A DNA stretch of 24,510 bases from Tangfeifania sp. Its GTDB lineage: Bacteria; Bacteroidota; Bacteroidia; Bacteroidales; Prolixibacteraceae. The notes below the pieces were generated by a model that was not told the origin of the DNA, made no database searches, and saw nothing but the letters and a program-made list of their open reading frames with translations. Shown one piece after another: positions 1 to 8,541 of the stretch; the stretch's first letter is position 1; each line of letters opens with the position of its first letter. A program made the position numbers and the translations under genes. The stretch lies in assembly GCA_018400515.1 (NCBI GenBank), contig JAGYMR010000011.1:1-24510 (forward strand), read 5' to 3'.

Positions 1-1
1 G

Positions 2-448
2 AAAGCTGTCAGCTGGGATGTGTTGATCACCATTGCCTGTGCGTTTGCCATCAGCAAATCGATGCAGAATTCCGGGGCGGCCGAGGCCCTGGCACGGACC
101 ACTATCAACTTTGCCCGTGGGTTCGGCCCCATCGGCGTTTTAGCGGCTTTGTATATTCTCACGACCATCTTCACCGAGATCATCACCAACAACGCAGCCG
201 CCGCCCTGGTTTTTCCCGTTGCCCTGGCAGCAGCGCAGCAACTCAACATCGACCCGAAACCTTTTTTTGTAACCATTGCCATCGCTGCTTCCGCCAGCTT
301 CTCCACTCCCATAGGTTACCAAACCAACTTAATCGTTCAGGGCATCGGCAACTATAAATTTACCGATTACCTGAAAATCGGACTCCCACTTAACCTGCTG
401 GCACTGCTTCTCTCCATCCTGTTAATCCCTTACTTCTGGAGTTTTTAA
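2..448 (+). CDS. SLC13/DASS family anion:sodium symporter, C-terminal fragment
   Basis: This is the last 148 residues of an inner-membrane permease whose start lies before the window. The reading frame is open from base 2 to the TAA at 446-448. The segment ASFSTPIGYQTNLIV matches the sodium:sulfate/dicarboxylate symporter signature (S-x2-F-x2-P-[LIVM]-G-x3-N-x-[LIVM]-V). An earlier TTIFTEIITNNAAAALVFPV stretch resembles the other half-site of the family. At least three hydrophobic spans are visible, including the final one near the C-terminus. Substrates in this family include sulfate, phosphate and dicarboxylates. Because cysD and cysN follow on the same strand, sulfate is the likeliest cargo; that is an inference from context, not from the residues. 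Whether TrkA-C domains are present upstream cannot be seen. Confidence 0.88.
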   Translation, partial: KAVSWDVLITIACAFAISKSMQNSGAAEALARTTINFARGFGPIGVLAALYILTTIFTEIITNNAAAALVFPVALAAAQQLNIDPKPFFVTIAIAASASFSTPIGYQTNLIVQGIGNYKFTDYLKIGLPLNLLALLLSILLIPYFWSF

Positions 449-719
449 AAAAAGATCCCTTTCGCTGCATGGCTGTAAAAGCCGGATAAAACGAGCATGA
501 TGCTAACCTCACCAAAGATGATGAATAAATTAAGTGTGTATTAACTTTTTAAGTTCAGAAAGAAATAGAAGGGACATCTTTTTCGAAATTGAAAGAGAAA
601 GGATATTTTTACTTTGTCAAAAAAGGCAAGTGAGGAAAAACCTAGTAAATAATTATTTCCCAGACCAAAAGACAATCCCGCTTTTGCCAGGATAAAAAGT
701 ACAACAAAAAGGAAAGAAT

Positions 720-2657
720 ATGAGCGATTTATTCCAGATTTTAGATGACAAGAACATCCAGTTGCCCGGGAATGTCAGCAACCTGCTGAAAAGTTGCAAA
801 AGTCTGAAAGTTTTCGATACCACAGACGAGCTTGCCGAGGCCTCCACCAACGGACCAGAGAACAACGAGTTTTTTGTGAAGTACGACATCCCCGGAAAGG
901 GAGAATACACCGAAGCCATTGTCCACCGCGTTAAGAACGGCATTTCGGTCAATTATACCGAACCTTACATGCGGCGGAGGGATCCCGGAACCATGGCAAT
1001 TGCCGACCAACAGCCCACCGACAAAAAACGGTTCCGGGAAAAATACAATTTTGAATTTTCTTCCCTTCAGGATGAGACCTTTGACTGGATGAAAAAACAG
1101 GACCTGGCCTGCTTCTTTTATTTTGCCGGAAGGGAAAAGGTGGGATCCACCGGAATTGCCATTGCTCCTGCCAATGCAGCCTTTTTTGCCATGGGACTCT
1201 CCATGCTGCAGCAAATTATTGCTCCCCGCGATCTTGAAAAAGGCACCGAAATAAAATCAGCCATTTTTGTAGCTCCGGTATTTCGCCACACCCATTTCGA
1301 TGGCAAACAAGTAGTTGTGCATAACCGCACCGAAAACGTGCATGAATTGTATTCTTACAACCTGTATCCGGGGCCCAGTGCCAAAAAAGGACTTTACGGC
1401 GTTCTGCTCACCCAGGGTGAAAGGGAGGGATGGACAACCGCCCACTGCTCTTCCGTCCAATCGGTGAGTCCTTATGACAACATCAAAACCTTTATGCACG
1501 AAGGGGCCAGTGGCGGAGGAAAAAGCGAAATGCACCAGCACATCCTCAGGGAACCCGATGGCCGCGTTCGTATCGGGAAAAACCGGATCACCGGGGAAGA
1601 ACGGTATATCACCATTCCCCGTTTTTGCTCCTTCTACCCGGTAGCTGATGATATGGCTTTCTGCCACCCCTCTCATCAAAAGGATAACGGGAAACTCCAT
1701 ATCCTGGATGCAGAAAATGCATGGTTTGTAAGGGTCGACAGTGTAAAAGAGTACGGAGATGATCCCCACCTTGAGAAAGCGACCATTCATCCCAACAAAA
1801 AATTGCTTTTCCTGAACATTGATACTGTTCCGGAATCCACCGCCCTGATCTGGGATCACATCCAGGATGAACCGGGAAAACCCTGCCCCAACCCCAGGGT
1901 AATCCTTCCACGAGATGGAGTAAAAAACATCGTGAACCACCCCGTTTCTGTTGATATCCGGAACTTTGGACTCAGAACGCCTCCCTGCAGCAAGGAGGAT
2001 CCCTCTTACGGGATCATCGGAATGTTTCACATCCTTCCTCCTGCCCTTGCCTGGCTATGGCGGCTGGTATCCCCGCGCGGCCATAAAAATCCGAGCATTG
2101 TGGGAACGGGTAAAATGGAAAGTGAAGGCGTCGGCTCTTACTGGCCTTTTGCCACCGGCAAACGGGTAACACATGCCAACCTCCTGCTCGACCAGATAAT
2201 AAAAACCCCCCGCACCACCTTTACCCTGGTGCCCAACCAAAACATCGGTGTCTGGCAGGTGGGCTTTTTGCCGCAGCTCTTAATGCGGGAGTACCTCACA
2301 AGGCGCGGGGTGTCCCGGCTCAGAAAAGACCAGTACCAGCCTGCACGTTGCAATCTGCTGGGATACGAATTGAATTACCTGACCATCGAAAGTTCAAAGA
2401 TCCCCACCCGCTTTCTCAAAGTATACAACCAAATCGAAGTGGGCCCCGAAGGGTACGACAGAGGAGCGGAAATACTGGAGGAATTCTTCAAAAAGGAGCT
2501 TCAGAAATTTTTGAAGGAAGACCTCTTTAAAACGGGTAAACAAATCATTGAAGCTTGCCTTTCCAATGCGAGTGTGGAAGAATACAATGATATCGTCCCC
2601 ATGTCTTATCAATATTCGTTTAATCAGATAGATGATTACGAACAAAACAGGTATTAG
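720..2657 (+). CDS. DUF4914 family protein with PEPCK-like P-loop
   Basis: I recognise this 645-residue protein as the DUF4914 family, which has no established function. It has no signal peptide and no membrane span, so it is probably cytoplasmic. Residues 262-269 read GASGGGKS, a Walker A loop (GxxxxGKS) in a setting (HEGASGGGKSEMHQ) similar to the kinase-1a loop of phosphoenolpyruvate carboxykinases. Other PEPCK-like features are the LFLNIDTVPESTALIWDH stretch and the SYWPFATGKRVTHANLL segment near residue 475, which recalls the C-terminal nucleotide-site region of PEPCK. An ATP-dependent carboxykinase-like or kinase reaction is therefore plausible, but this is inference. The start ATG is preceded by an AAAGGAAAG ribosome-binding stretch (about 710-718). 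It lies between an anion permease and cysD on the same strand, but the 271-bp and 150-bp gaps argue for separate transcription. Confidence 0.85.
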   Translation: MSDLFQILDDKNIQLPGNVSNLLKSCKSLKVFDTTDELAEASTNGPENNEFFVKYDIPGKGEYTEAIVHRVKNGISVNYTEPYMRRRDPGTMAIADQQPTDKKRFREKYNFEFSSLQDETFDWMKKQDLACFFYFAGREKVGSTGIAIAPANAAFFAMGLSMLQQIIAPRDLEKGTEIKSAIFVAPVFRHTHFDGKQVVVHNRTENVHELYSYNLYPGPSAKKGLYGVLLTQGEREGWTTAHCSSVQSVSPYDNIKTFMHEGASGGGKSEMHQHILREPDGRVRIGKNRITGEERYITIPRFCSFYPVADDMAFCHPSHQKDNGKLHILDAENAWFVRVDSVKEYGDDPHLEKATIHPNKKLLFLNIDTVPESTALIWDHIQDEPGKPCPNPRVILPRDGVKNIVNHPVSVDIRNFGLRTPPCSKEDPSYGIIGMFHILPPALAWLWRLVSPRGHKNPSIVGTGKMESEGVGSYWPFATGKRVTHANLLLDQIIKTPRTTFTLVPNQNIGVWQVGFLPQLLMREYLTRRGVSRLRKDQYQPARCNLLGYELNYLTIESSKIPTRFLKVYNQIEVGPEGYDRGAEILEEFFKKELQKFLKEDLFKTGKQIIEACLSNASVEEYNDIVPMSYQYSFNQIDDYEQNRY

Positions 2658-2711
2658 CCCGGGTTTTCGGAAGTAAATGCTTCCCTGAATCCCTCATTAA
2701 TTTTTGTTTAT

Positions 2712-2719
2712 TATCTTTG
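2712..2719 (+). promoter_or_regulatory. Candidate -7 box of the cysD promoter
   Basis: TATCTTTG matches the Bacteroidota -7 consensus TAnnTTTG exactly. No TTTG lies at the expected 19-21 bp upstream; the nearest TTTG (2703-2706) is too close. A start of transcription near 2724-2726 would give a leader of about 83 nt before cysD. Confidence 0.4.
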
Positions 2720-2745
2720 CTTCTCCCTGTGAGGGCAAAAATACA

Positions 2746-2811
2746 ATGAGCTACACCACCGGTAACAGCAACCGGTGGTTTTTTAAGGTAAAAACTTTCT
2801 GCGTAATATGA
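2746..2811 (+). CDS. Possible 21-codon leader peptide overlapping cysD
   Basis: An ATG at 2746 opens a 21-codon frame that begins [11 protein letters not shown] and ends TFCVI. Its TGA stop (2809-2811) overlaps the cysD ATG (2808-2810) as ATGA. A GAGGG stretch at 2731-2735 lies about 10 nt before the ATG and could serve as a ribosome-binding site. The frame runs straight through the hairpin and U-tract at 2755-2784, as in ribosome-controlled attenuators. It contains one Cys codon near its end, after the hairpin, so the classic run of regulatory codons is absent. It could equally be a chance ORF. Confidence 0.35.
   Translation: MSYTTGNSNRWFFKVKTFCVI
2755..2784 (+). terminator. Terminator-like hairpin in the cysD leader
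   Basis: A perfect 9-bp stem, ACCACCGGT (2755-2763) with ACCGGTGGT (2771-2779), closes a 7-nt loop and runs into six T residues (2779-2784). This is the form of an intrinsic terminator. It sits only 23 nt upstream of the cysD ATG and downstream of a good -7 box, so it probably acts as an attenuator of cysD-cysN. It lies about 100 bp past the DUF4914 stop and could instead, or also, terminate that gene. Confidence 0.65.
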
Positions 2812-3716
2812 AGGAATACAGTTTAACCAACCTGCGTGAACTTGAGGCGGAAGCCATTCATATCATCCGTGAAGTAGCCGCAGAGTTTGAAAATCCGGTC
2901 ATGCTTTACTCCATCGGTAAAGACTCGTCAGTGATGGTGCGGCTGGCCGAAAAAGCATTTTATCCGGGAAAAGTTCCCTTCCCGCTGATGCATATCGATT
3001 CAAAGTGGAAATTCCGGGAAATGGTGGAATTCCGCGACCGGTATGCCAAAGAAAAAGGATGGGACCTGATTGTTCATTATAACAGGGAAGGGTATAAAAA
3101 GGGCATTGGCCCTTTTACCCACGGAAGCAAAGTGCACACCGACATCATGAAAACCCAGGCACTGCTGGAAGGACTCACCAAATATAAGTTTGATGCTGCT
3201 TTTGGGGGCGCACGCCGCGACGAGGAGAAATCCCGGGCCAAGGAGCGGATCTTCTCCTTCCGCGACAGATTTCACCAGTGGGACCCCAAAAACCAACGCC
3301 CGGAACTATGGAACATTTACAATGCCCGTGTCCATAAAGGCGAATCGATCCGGGTTTTCCCGCTCAGCAACTGGACCGAACTCGATATCTGGCAATACAT
3401 CCGGCTGGAAGAGATCCCCATTGTTCCCCTCTATTTTGCAAAAGAACGTCCCATTGTTGAAACCGACGGGAATTTGATTATGGTGGATGACGACCGCATG
3501 CCTAAAGAACTGGCGAAAAAAGCCACCATGCGCAAGGTTCGCTTCCGGACCCTCGGATGCTATCCCCTTACCGGAGCAGTGGAGTCCGAAGCCGACACCA
3601 TCGAAAAAATCGTTGAAGAGATGATGACCGTCACCCGGTCTGAACGAACCACCCGGGTCATTGACTTCGATCAGGACGGCAGCATGGAACAGAAGAAAAG
3701 GGAGGGGTATTTCTAG
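2808..3716 (+). CDS. cysD: Sulfate adenylyltransferase subunit 2 (CysD)
   Basis: CysD catalyses adenylation of sulfate by ATP to adenosine 5'-phosphosulfate, driven by the GTPase CysN. The 302-residue length is standard. The PP-loop motif SIGKDSS lies at residues 35-41, followed by the [15 protein letters not shown] stretch and the [16 protein letters not shown] segment that is strongly conserved in CysD. The C-terminal QKKREGYF tail is also typical. The gene is followed after 12 bp by cysN, so the two form one transcription unit encoding both ATP sulfurylase subunits. Expression is likely controlled by the leader hairpin and overlapping small ORF directly upstream, because the small ORF stop overlaps this ATG. 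No cysH, cysC or sulfite reductase gene is in the window. Confidence 0.97.
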   Translation: MKEYSLTNLRELEAEAIHIIREVAAEFENPVMLYSIGKDSSVMVRLAEKAFYPGKVPFPLMHIDSKWKFREMVEFRDRYAKEKGWDLIVHYNREGYKKGIGPFTHGSKVHTDIMKTQALLEGLTKYKFDAAFGGARRDEEKSRAKERIFSFRDRFHQWDPKNQRPELWNIYNARVHKGESIRVFPLSNWTELDIWQYIRLEEIPIVPLYFAKERPIVETDGNLIMVDDDRMPKELAKKATMRKVRFRTLGCYPLTGAVESEADTIEKIVEEMMTVTRSERTTRVIDFDQDGSMEQKKREGYF

Positions 3717-3728
3717 GAACGAGCAACC

Positions 3729-5657
3729 ATGAATAAAATGACAACAAATAACCTTAACATCCGCGAATTTCTCGACCAGGATCAGAAGAAAGACCTGCTC
3801 CGGCTGTTGACGGCAGGAAGTGTTGACGATGGCAAATCGACTCTCATCGGGCGACTGATGTTCGACAGCAAAATGATCTATGAGGACCAGCTTTCGGCCC
3901 TCGAACGTGACAGCAAACGGGTGGGACATGCCGGCGAAGACATCGATTACGCCCTGCTGCTCGACGGCCTTAAGGCCGAACGGGAGCAGGGGATCACCAT
4001 TGATGTGGCTTACCGCTACTTCTCCACGGCCCGGCGAAAATTTATCATTGCCGACACCCCCGGTCATGAGCAATACACCCGGAATATGATCACGGGCGGA
4101 TCCACCGCCAACCTGGCCATTATCCTGATTGATGCCACTAAAGGGGTCATCACGCAGACCAAAAGGCACACATTCCTTGTTTCCCTCCTGGGCATCCAGC
4201 ACGTAGTCCTGGCAGTGAACAAAATGGACCTGGTTGATTACAGCCGGAAAGTATTTGACTCCATTTGCGCCGATTACCGGTCATTTGTAACCCAGCTGGA
4301 CATTCCCGATGTTAATTTCATTCCGTTATCTGCCCTCAAGGGGGACAATGTGGTGGAACTTTCGGGAAAAACCCCCTGGTACCATGGAGAAAGCATGCTT
4401 GAGTTTCTGGAAAATGTGCATGTCAGCAGCGACCGGAATTACGATGATTTCCGGTTCCCGGTACAGTATGTTCTGCGCCCTGACCTTGATTTCCGGGGCT
4501 TCTCGGGAAGAATTGCCTCTGGGATCATCCGCCCGGGCGATACGGTTATGGCCCTGCCTTCGCGAAAAACCTCCAGGGTGAAAGCCATTCCCACCTACAA
4601 CGGAAACCTCGAAAAAGCCTTTCCGCCACAGGCAGTGACCCTGGAGCTGGAAGATGAGATCGACATCTCCCGCGGGGAGATGCTGGTAACCCCTGACAAC
4701 CTGCCCCGCATGGAGCGCCATTTTGAAGCCATGATGGTATGGATGGATGAAGAGCCGATGGACAGCAGCACCCAATTTTTCCTGAAACAAAATACCAATA
4801 CAACCCGTGCCCGGATCGATAAATTACGCTATAAGGTCAATGTAAACACGCTGGAAAAATCGGATGTAGAAAGACTGGCGCTTAACGAGATCGGCCGGGC
4901 GGTATTTACAACGGCCAAAACGCTCTTTTTCGATCCCTATAAGAAAAACAAAAACACCGGATCGTTCATTCTTATCCACCCGGTAACCAATAATACGGTC
5001 GCCGTGGGAATGATTATCGACAAAATGAGTTCCGACGACCTTCCTTCCCGGATCACCGATACCGATAAAGAAAAAATTGACCGGGGCATCGGACTGATCT
5101 CCGGAGGAGAGTATCAAAAAAGATACAACCAGAAGGGGACAACCATTTGGATAACCGGCTTGCACGGCTCTGGGAAAAACCACCTGGCATTTGCCCTCGA
5201 ACGGCGGCTTTTCCAGATGGGTGCCACCGTCGTTTTGCTCGACGGAAGCACCATCCGGTCGGGACTTTCACGTGAACTCGATTTTTCATCCTCCGACCGT
5301 GCCGAACATTTGCGGCGCGTGGCACATATCGCCAAAATACTTAATGACCAGGGAATCATCACCATCTGTTCCTTTATTTCGCCCTCAGAAGATATTCGCA
5401 ACCAATGTGCACAGATTATTGGAGAGGAGCGATTCCATCTGATCCATATGGACGCGGATCCGGAATACTGCAAAAAGAACAAACCGGCCCTCTATAAGAA
5501 AGCGGAAGCGGGGGAACTCCGGCACATGCCGGGAATTGACGAACAATACGAAACTCCCGCAGAAGCTGCGATGAAGTTACAGCCCGGGGAAAACAGCCAG
5601 AATGCCGAGACAGTCATCGAATATCTGGCGAACCATAAAATATTCCCGCTGCATTAA
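3729..5657 (+). CDS. cysN: Sulfate adenylyltransferase subunit 1 (CysN) with degenerate APS-kinase-like C-terminal domain
   Basis: The first 430 or so of 642 residues form a complete CysN GTPase: G1 GSVDDGKS (30-37), G3 [13 protein letters not shown]4 NKMD, then the EF-Tu-like beta-barrel domains. It couples GTP hydrolysis to sulfate activation by CysD. A CysC-like domain follows from about residue 470. Its P-loop reads GLHGSGKNH (477-485), so the Ser/Thr after the invariant Lys is Asn484, and the usual DGDN motif reads DGST (505-508). The remaining pattern ([52 protein letters not shown]) is still that of APS kinase. The fold is therefore kept but two catalytic positions are changed, so the domain is probably inactive or altered. 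An ATG at 3738 (residue 4) is an alternative start. Confidence 0.95.
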   Translation: MNKMTTNNLNIREFLDQDQKKDLLRLLTAGSVDDGKSTLIGRLMFDSKMIYEDQLSALERDSKRVGHAGEDIDYALLLDGLKAEREQGITIDVAYRYFSTARRKFIIADTPGHEQYTRNMITGGSTANLAIILIDATKGVITQTKRHTFLVSLLGIQHVVLAVNKMDLVDYSRKVFDSICADYRSFVTQLDIPDVNFIPLSALKGDNVVELSGKTPWYHGESMLEFLENVHVSSDRNYDDFRFPVQYVLRPDLDFRGFSGRIASGIIRPGDTVMALPSRKTSRVKAIPTYNGNLEKAFPPQAVTLELEDEIDISRGEMLVTPDNLPRMERHFEAMMVWMDEEPMDSSTQFFLKQNTNTTRARIDKLRYKVNVNTLEKSDVERLALNEIGRAVFTTAKTLFFDPYKKNKNTGSFILIHPVTNNTVAVGMIIDKMSSDDLPSRITDTDKEKIDRGIGLISGGEYQKRYNQKGTTIWITGLHGSGKNHLAFALERRLFQMGATVVLLDGSTIRSGLSRELDFSSSDRAEHLRRVAHIAKILNDQGIITICSFISPSEDIRNQCAQIIGEERFHLIHMDADPEYCKKNKPALYKKAEAGELRHMPGIDEQYETPAEAAMKLQPGENSQNAETVIEYLANHKIFPLH

Positions 5658-5667
5658 AAAGAAAAAA

Positions 5668-6079
5668 GGCAGGTCTGTAAGCCGGGTTCTGTATTCCCCT
5701 CCGAAGAACGGGGGGATCTTTATCATTTATCTTGCCCCTGCATTGCTGCAAGGATCCAGCGGCCTACCCCTCCTGACTTCCGGTGTGCTTCCGGTAACAA
5801 AACGGGCCGTTTTGTTGAACCGCAACAGCGGTTCCCGCCAGGATATATTTGGCCTTGCAACCCGTGAGATGTACAGCCGGCCATGTCGCCATGACCGCGG
5901 TGGGCTTTTACCCCGCCTTTTCACCCGTTCCCCCCGCGCCCTAAGGCAGCAAGGGATGGTTCTTTTCTGTTACATGGCTATCCCCTTTCGGAGATCTTCC
6001 GGTTAGGAAGCACGGTGCCCTGTGTTGCCCGGACTTTCCTCCCCCCGTCATCTGACGGGGAGCGATAAAGCAACCTGCC
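5668..6079 (-). ncRNA. rnpB: RNase P RNA (bacterial class A)
   Basis: Read on the - strand, the 5' end GGCAGGTTG pairs with the 3' end ACCTGCC to form P1. The hallmark GAGGAAAGTCCGGGC lies at 6041-6027. GGTGAAAAGGCGGGGTAAAA and AGCCCACCGCGG match the P10-P11 core around 5890-5925. CAGAACCCGGCTTACAG at about 5692-5675 is the universal 3' core segment. The RNA is about 412 nt, within the usual range, and is the catalytic subunit that matures tRNA 5' ends. The 3' end runs into a T-rich - strand tract (5667-5656) that likely terminates it. It converges on cysN, leaving only 10 bp between the two 3' ends. Confidence 0.96.
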
Positions 6080-6083
6080 ACTG

Positions 6084-6116
6084 CAAAAATACAAAAAAAG
6101 AGGGAAAAGCGTCAAT
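6084..6116 (-). promoter_or_regulatory. rnpB promoter
   Basis: On the - strand TATTTTTG (6091-6084) matches TAnnTTTG, with ATTG (6116-6113) 21 bp upstream in place of TTTG. The expected start, about 4-5 nt beyond the -7 box, coincides with the P1-defined 5' end of the RNA at about 6080. The -33 element overlaps the stop codon of the DUF2027-Smr gene. Confidence 0.65.
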
Positions 6117-7164
6117 GTTTCTTTCTCCGCAACATCACCATCGTGGCACCGTAGCCATATTCCCTGAACGATGCATCCTGAAAAGGCAGCTTCGGAAATT
6201 TTGTTTTTAACAACCGGGCCACCTCCTGCTTTAAAACACCCTGGCCGACGCCGTGAATGAAAACGATCCGCTCAGCCTGCGACCGGAGAGCCGCCTGCAC
6301 CTCCCGCTCTACCTTTTCCAGCTGGATTTCCAGAATCTCCCTGTTACTTAAACCCGAAGGATTATCGAGCAATTCATGAATATGCAGATCCACCTCCACC
6401 AGGGATTCATGCTGCTGCTTTGGCGGTTTTTTTTCCGGAACTTTCCGCTCCTTGGCCCGAACCACCTTCCGGAAATCATCGTCGGTGAGTTTGCTGACGG
6501 CCGTATCCATAATATTTTCAGCAATCTGAAACATCAGGGCATTTCTTTCAAAAAAAGGATTTTCCCGGAAACTCGTCTCTTTGTAAAATTTTACGGGATT
6601 CACCCGGAACTTTTTCATAAGGGGAGCCGGCCACTCCCCATCTTCTTCCAGAAAACAGATCAACTGAAAACAAAATTCGGGCAGTTCACTCAGGTCGCGC
6701 TGAAAGAGACTGCCGAGCTTCTTTTTTGCGTTGGGGGCAACTGCTCCGTGCAACTGTGTGGTATAAGTATCATGACTGAAATGGGCATAATGAAAGAGCA
6801 ATGTATAATTGCTGTCATTGAGCAAAAACAGCTCGATCTCGCCGGCCAGGGGATGGGCATTATCGGAAGGGACAAAACAGAAGTAAAAGTTGGGGGTGTT
6901 TTTCCCCTCAATTGTAACCCCTCTGGCGGCTTCTTCCTTCTCCGCAGGTGCTGCCTCCTCCGGCTCCGGCATCGGTTCCGGAGCTTCCTCCCCTTTATTC
7001 AAAGCGGGATCATTTACATTGATCAGTTGTGAAACCGGGTAAGGAATCTCAAAACCATCCTGATTTTCAACCCGGGCCATGTTTTTATTAATAAATCCGG
7101 TGACCACGCCCCCTCCCGAATCGTTCAGGAATTTAACCTTGTCGCCTGTTTTTATCATATTCAT
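6112..7164 (-). CDS. DUF2027 domain protein with C-terminal Smr domain
   Basis: This 350-residue protein has the Bacteroidota-typical architecture of an N-terminal SH3-like segment (residues 1-50), a Pro/Glu-rich acidic linker (57-80), a central DUF2027 beta domain (about 90-230) and a C-terminal Smr domain (about 255-350). The Smr domain carries the DLH motif (259-261) and HGVGQGVLK (304-312), which form the nuclease-like site in MutS2 and Smr proteins. Smr domains nick DNA or cleave RNA; the substrate of this family is unknown, and its function remains an inference. It has no signal peptide. The ATG start is followed by a second ATG two codons on, and neither has a clear Shine-Dalgarno. It is divergent from queA, with a 137-bp gap, and lies directly upstream of rnpB. 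Confidence 0.93.
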   Translation of the reverse strand: MNMIKTGDKVKFLNDSGGGVVTGFINKNMARVENQDGFEIPYPVSQLINVNDPALNKGEEAPEPMPEPEEAAPAEKEEAARGVTIEGKNTPNFYFCFVPSDNAHPLAGEIELFLLNDSNYTLLFHYAHFSHDTYTTQLHGAVAPNAKKKLGSLFQRDLSELPEFCFQLICFLEEDGEWPAPLMKKFRVNPVKFYKETSFRENPFFERNALMFQIAENIMDTAVSKLTDDDFRKVVRAKERKVPEKKPPKQQHESLVEVDLHIHELLDNPSGLSNREILEIQLEKVEREVQAALRSQAERIVFIHGVGQGVLKQEVARLLKTKFPKLPFQDASFREYGYGATMVMLRRKKH

Positions 7165-7273
7165 TTTTTTTTCAAAAGTAATACATTCATTTTTATTTTA
7201 TAACTTTAAAGTTTATTCCTGAAAGCCGCATAAAAAATGATCCTGTCCCGCAGAATAATTAATCTCCTGCCCG

Positions 7274-7304
7274 TTTTATACCTTCATATTTTGAACTATT
7301 TTTG
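7274..7304 (+). promoter_or_regulatory. queA-pepD promoter
   Basis: TATTTTTG (7297-7304) matches TAnnTTTG, with TTTT (7274-7277) 19 bp upstream in place of TTTG. Transcription should begin near 7309-7311. The first possible queA TTG codon (7302-7304) lies inside this -7 box, so it would not be in the transcript. Confidence 0.55.
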
Positions 7305-7325
7305 CACAAAAATAACAGAAGCGAT

Positions 7326-8537
7326 TTGCCGGATTATAAAAAAATAAATATCAACGAATTCAGCTATCCTTTGCCCGAACATCGCATTGCCAAATATCCG
7401 CTGAAAAAAAGAGACCGGTCAAAACTCCTTATCTGGAAAAGCGGAGCCATCGAAAAGGACCTTTTTTTCAACCTGCCCCGGCACCTTCCGGAGGATTCAC
7501 TCCTGGTTTTTAACAACACCCGTGTCATCCATGCACGCCTCTTTTTCCGGAAAGAGACAGGAGCCCAAATTGAGATTTTTTGTCTGGAACCCCTTGACCC
7601 GCCGGATCATGAAACAGCATTCCGGCAAAGGAAAAAAAATACATGGAAATGCCTGGTGGGAAATGCCAAAAAATGGAAGGGGGGAACTCTTGAAAAAAAA
7701 ATGTCGATCGGGGGAAAACCCATCGCACTGAAAGCCCGGCTGTTATCAGGCGAAGAAAATGCCTTCATCATTGAATTCAGCTGGGACCATGAATTCACCT
7801 TTGCCGAGATCATAAAAAAAACGGGTGTCCTGCCCATTCCACCCTACCTGAAGCGCCCTTCGGAAACTTCCGATCAGCAAACATACCAGACGGTTTATGC
7901 CAAAAACGACGGTTCTGTGGCTGCCCCGACGGCAGGGCTGCATTTTACAAAGAAGGTCATGAGCCAGTTACCCAAAAGAAAAATTGTCTCCCGGGAAATT
8001 ACACTGCACGTGGGCGCCGGCACATTTCAGCCGGTAAAGTCGGAAACCATCGATGAACACGTTATGCACCACGAGCAGGTCATTATTTCCCGGAAATTCA
8101 TTGAAGAGCTGCTTTCCCGGCCCCGGAAGATCATCGCCATCGGAACCACGTCGGTACGGTCGCTCGAAAGCTTATACTGGCTGGGACTTAAATTGGAAAA
8201 AGGGATTATCACCGCTCCCACGCCCGCTGTTTTTCAGTGGGAACCCTACGAAAACAAGGCGGTGATCAGCAGAAAGAAAGCTCTCGAAAATATTCTGAAA
8301 TTTCTGAAAGAGCAACAGCAGGATTTTTTGCGTTTCTCAACACAAATTATCATTGTGCCGGGCTATTCTTTTAAGATGGTCGGTGGAATGGTCACCAATT
8401 TTCATCAGCCACGAAGTACCCTGCTGCTCCTCATCGGGGCATTTCTGGGCAACGACTGGAAAAAAGTGTACGATTTTGCCCTTGAAAACGACTTTCGTTT
8501 TTTAAGTTATGGCGACAGCAATTTATACCTTAAATAA
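7326..8537 (+). CDS. queA: S-adenosylmethionine:tRNA ribosyltransferase-isomerase (QueA)
   Basis: QueA transfers the ribosyl moiety of SAM to 7-aminomethyl-7-deazaguanine in tRNA, the penultimate step of queuosine synthesis. Family blocks are clear and in order: FNNTRVIHARLF, YQTVYAKNDGSVAAPTAGLH, LHVGAGTFQPVKSETIDEH, IAIGTTSVRSLES and GGMVTNFHQPRSTLLLL. The frame has no ATG before conserved sequence begins; its upstream limit is a TAA at 7260-7262. The TTG at 7326 gives 403 residues and follows an AGAAG stretch; the TTG at 7302 gives 411 but falls inside the likely -7 box. The N-terminus (KININEFSYPLPEHRIAKYP) already resembles the QueA start, so little is missing. pepD follows 4 bp after the stop, implying co-transcription. 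At about 400 residues it is longer than the usual 340-360, with insertions near residues 90-140. Confidence 0.93.
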   Translation: MPDYKKININEFSYPLPEHRIAKYPLKKRDRSKLLIWKSGAIEKDLFFNLPRHLPEDSLLVFNNTRVIHARLFFRKETGAQIEIFCLEPLDPPDHETAFRQRKKNTWKCLVGNAKKWKGGTLEKKMSIGGKPIALKARLLSGEENAFIIEFSWDHEFTFAEIIKKTGVLPIPPYLKRPSETSDQQTYQTVYAKNDGSVAAPTAGLHFTKKVMSQLPKRKIVSREITLHVGAGTFQPVKSETIDEHVMHHEQVIISRKFIEELLSRPRKIIAIGTTSVRSLESLYWLGLKLEKGIITAPTPAVFQWEPYENKAVISRKKALENILKFLKEQQQDFLRFSTQIIIVPGYSFKMVGGMVTNFHQPRSTLLLLIGAFLGNDWKKVYDFALENDFRFLSYGDSNLYLK

Positions 8538-8541
8538 AAAA

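Noticed and set aside
3306..4202. 298-codon open frame on the - strand
   Set aside because: It is antisense to cysD and cysN, both unmistakable, and spans their junction.
5602..6006. 134-codon open frame on the + strand
   Set aside because: It overlaps the RNase P RNA gene, whose conserved core explains the sequence.
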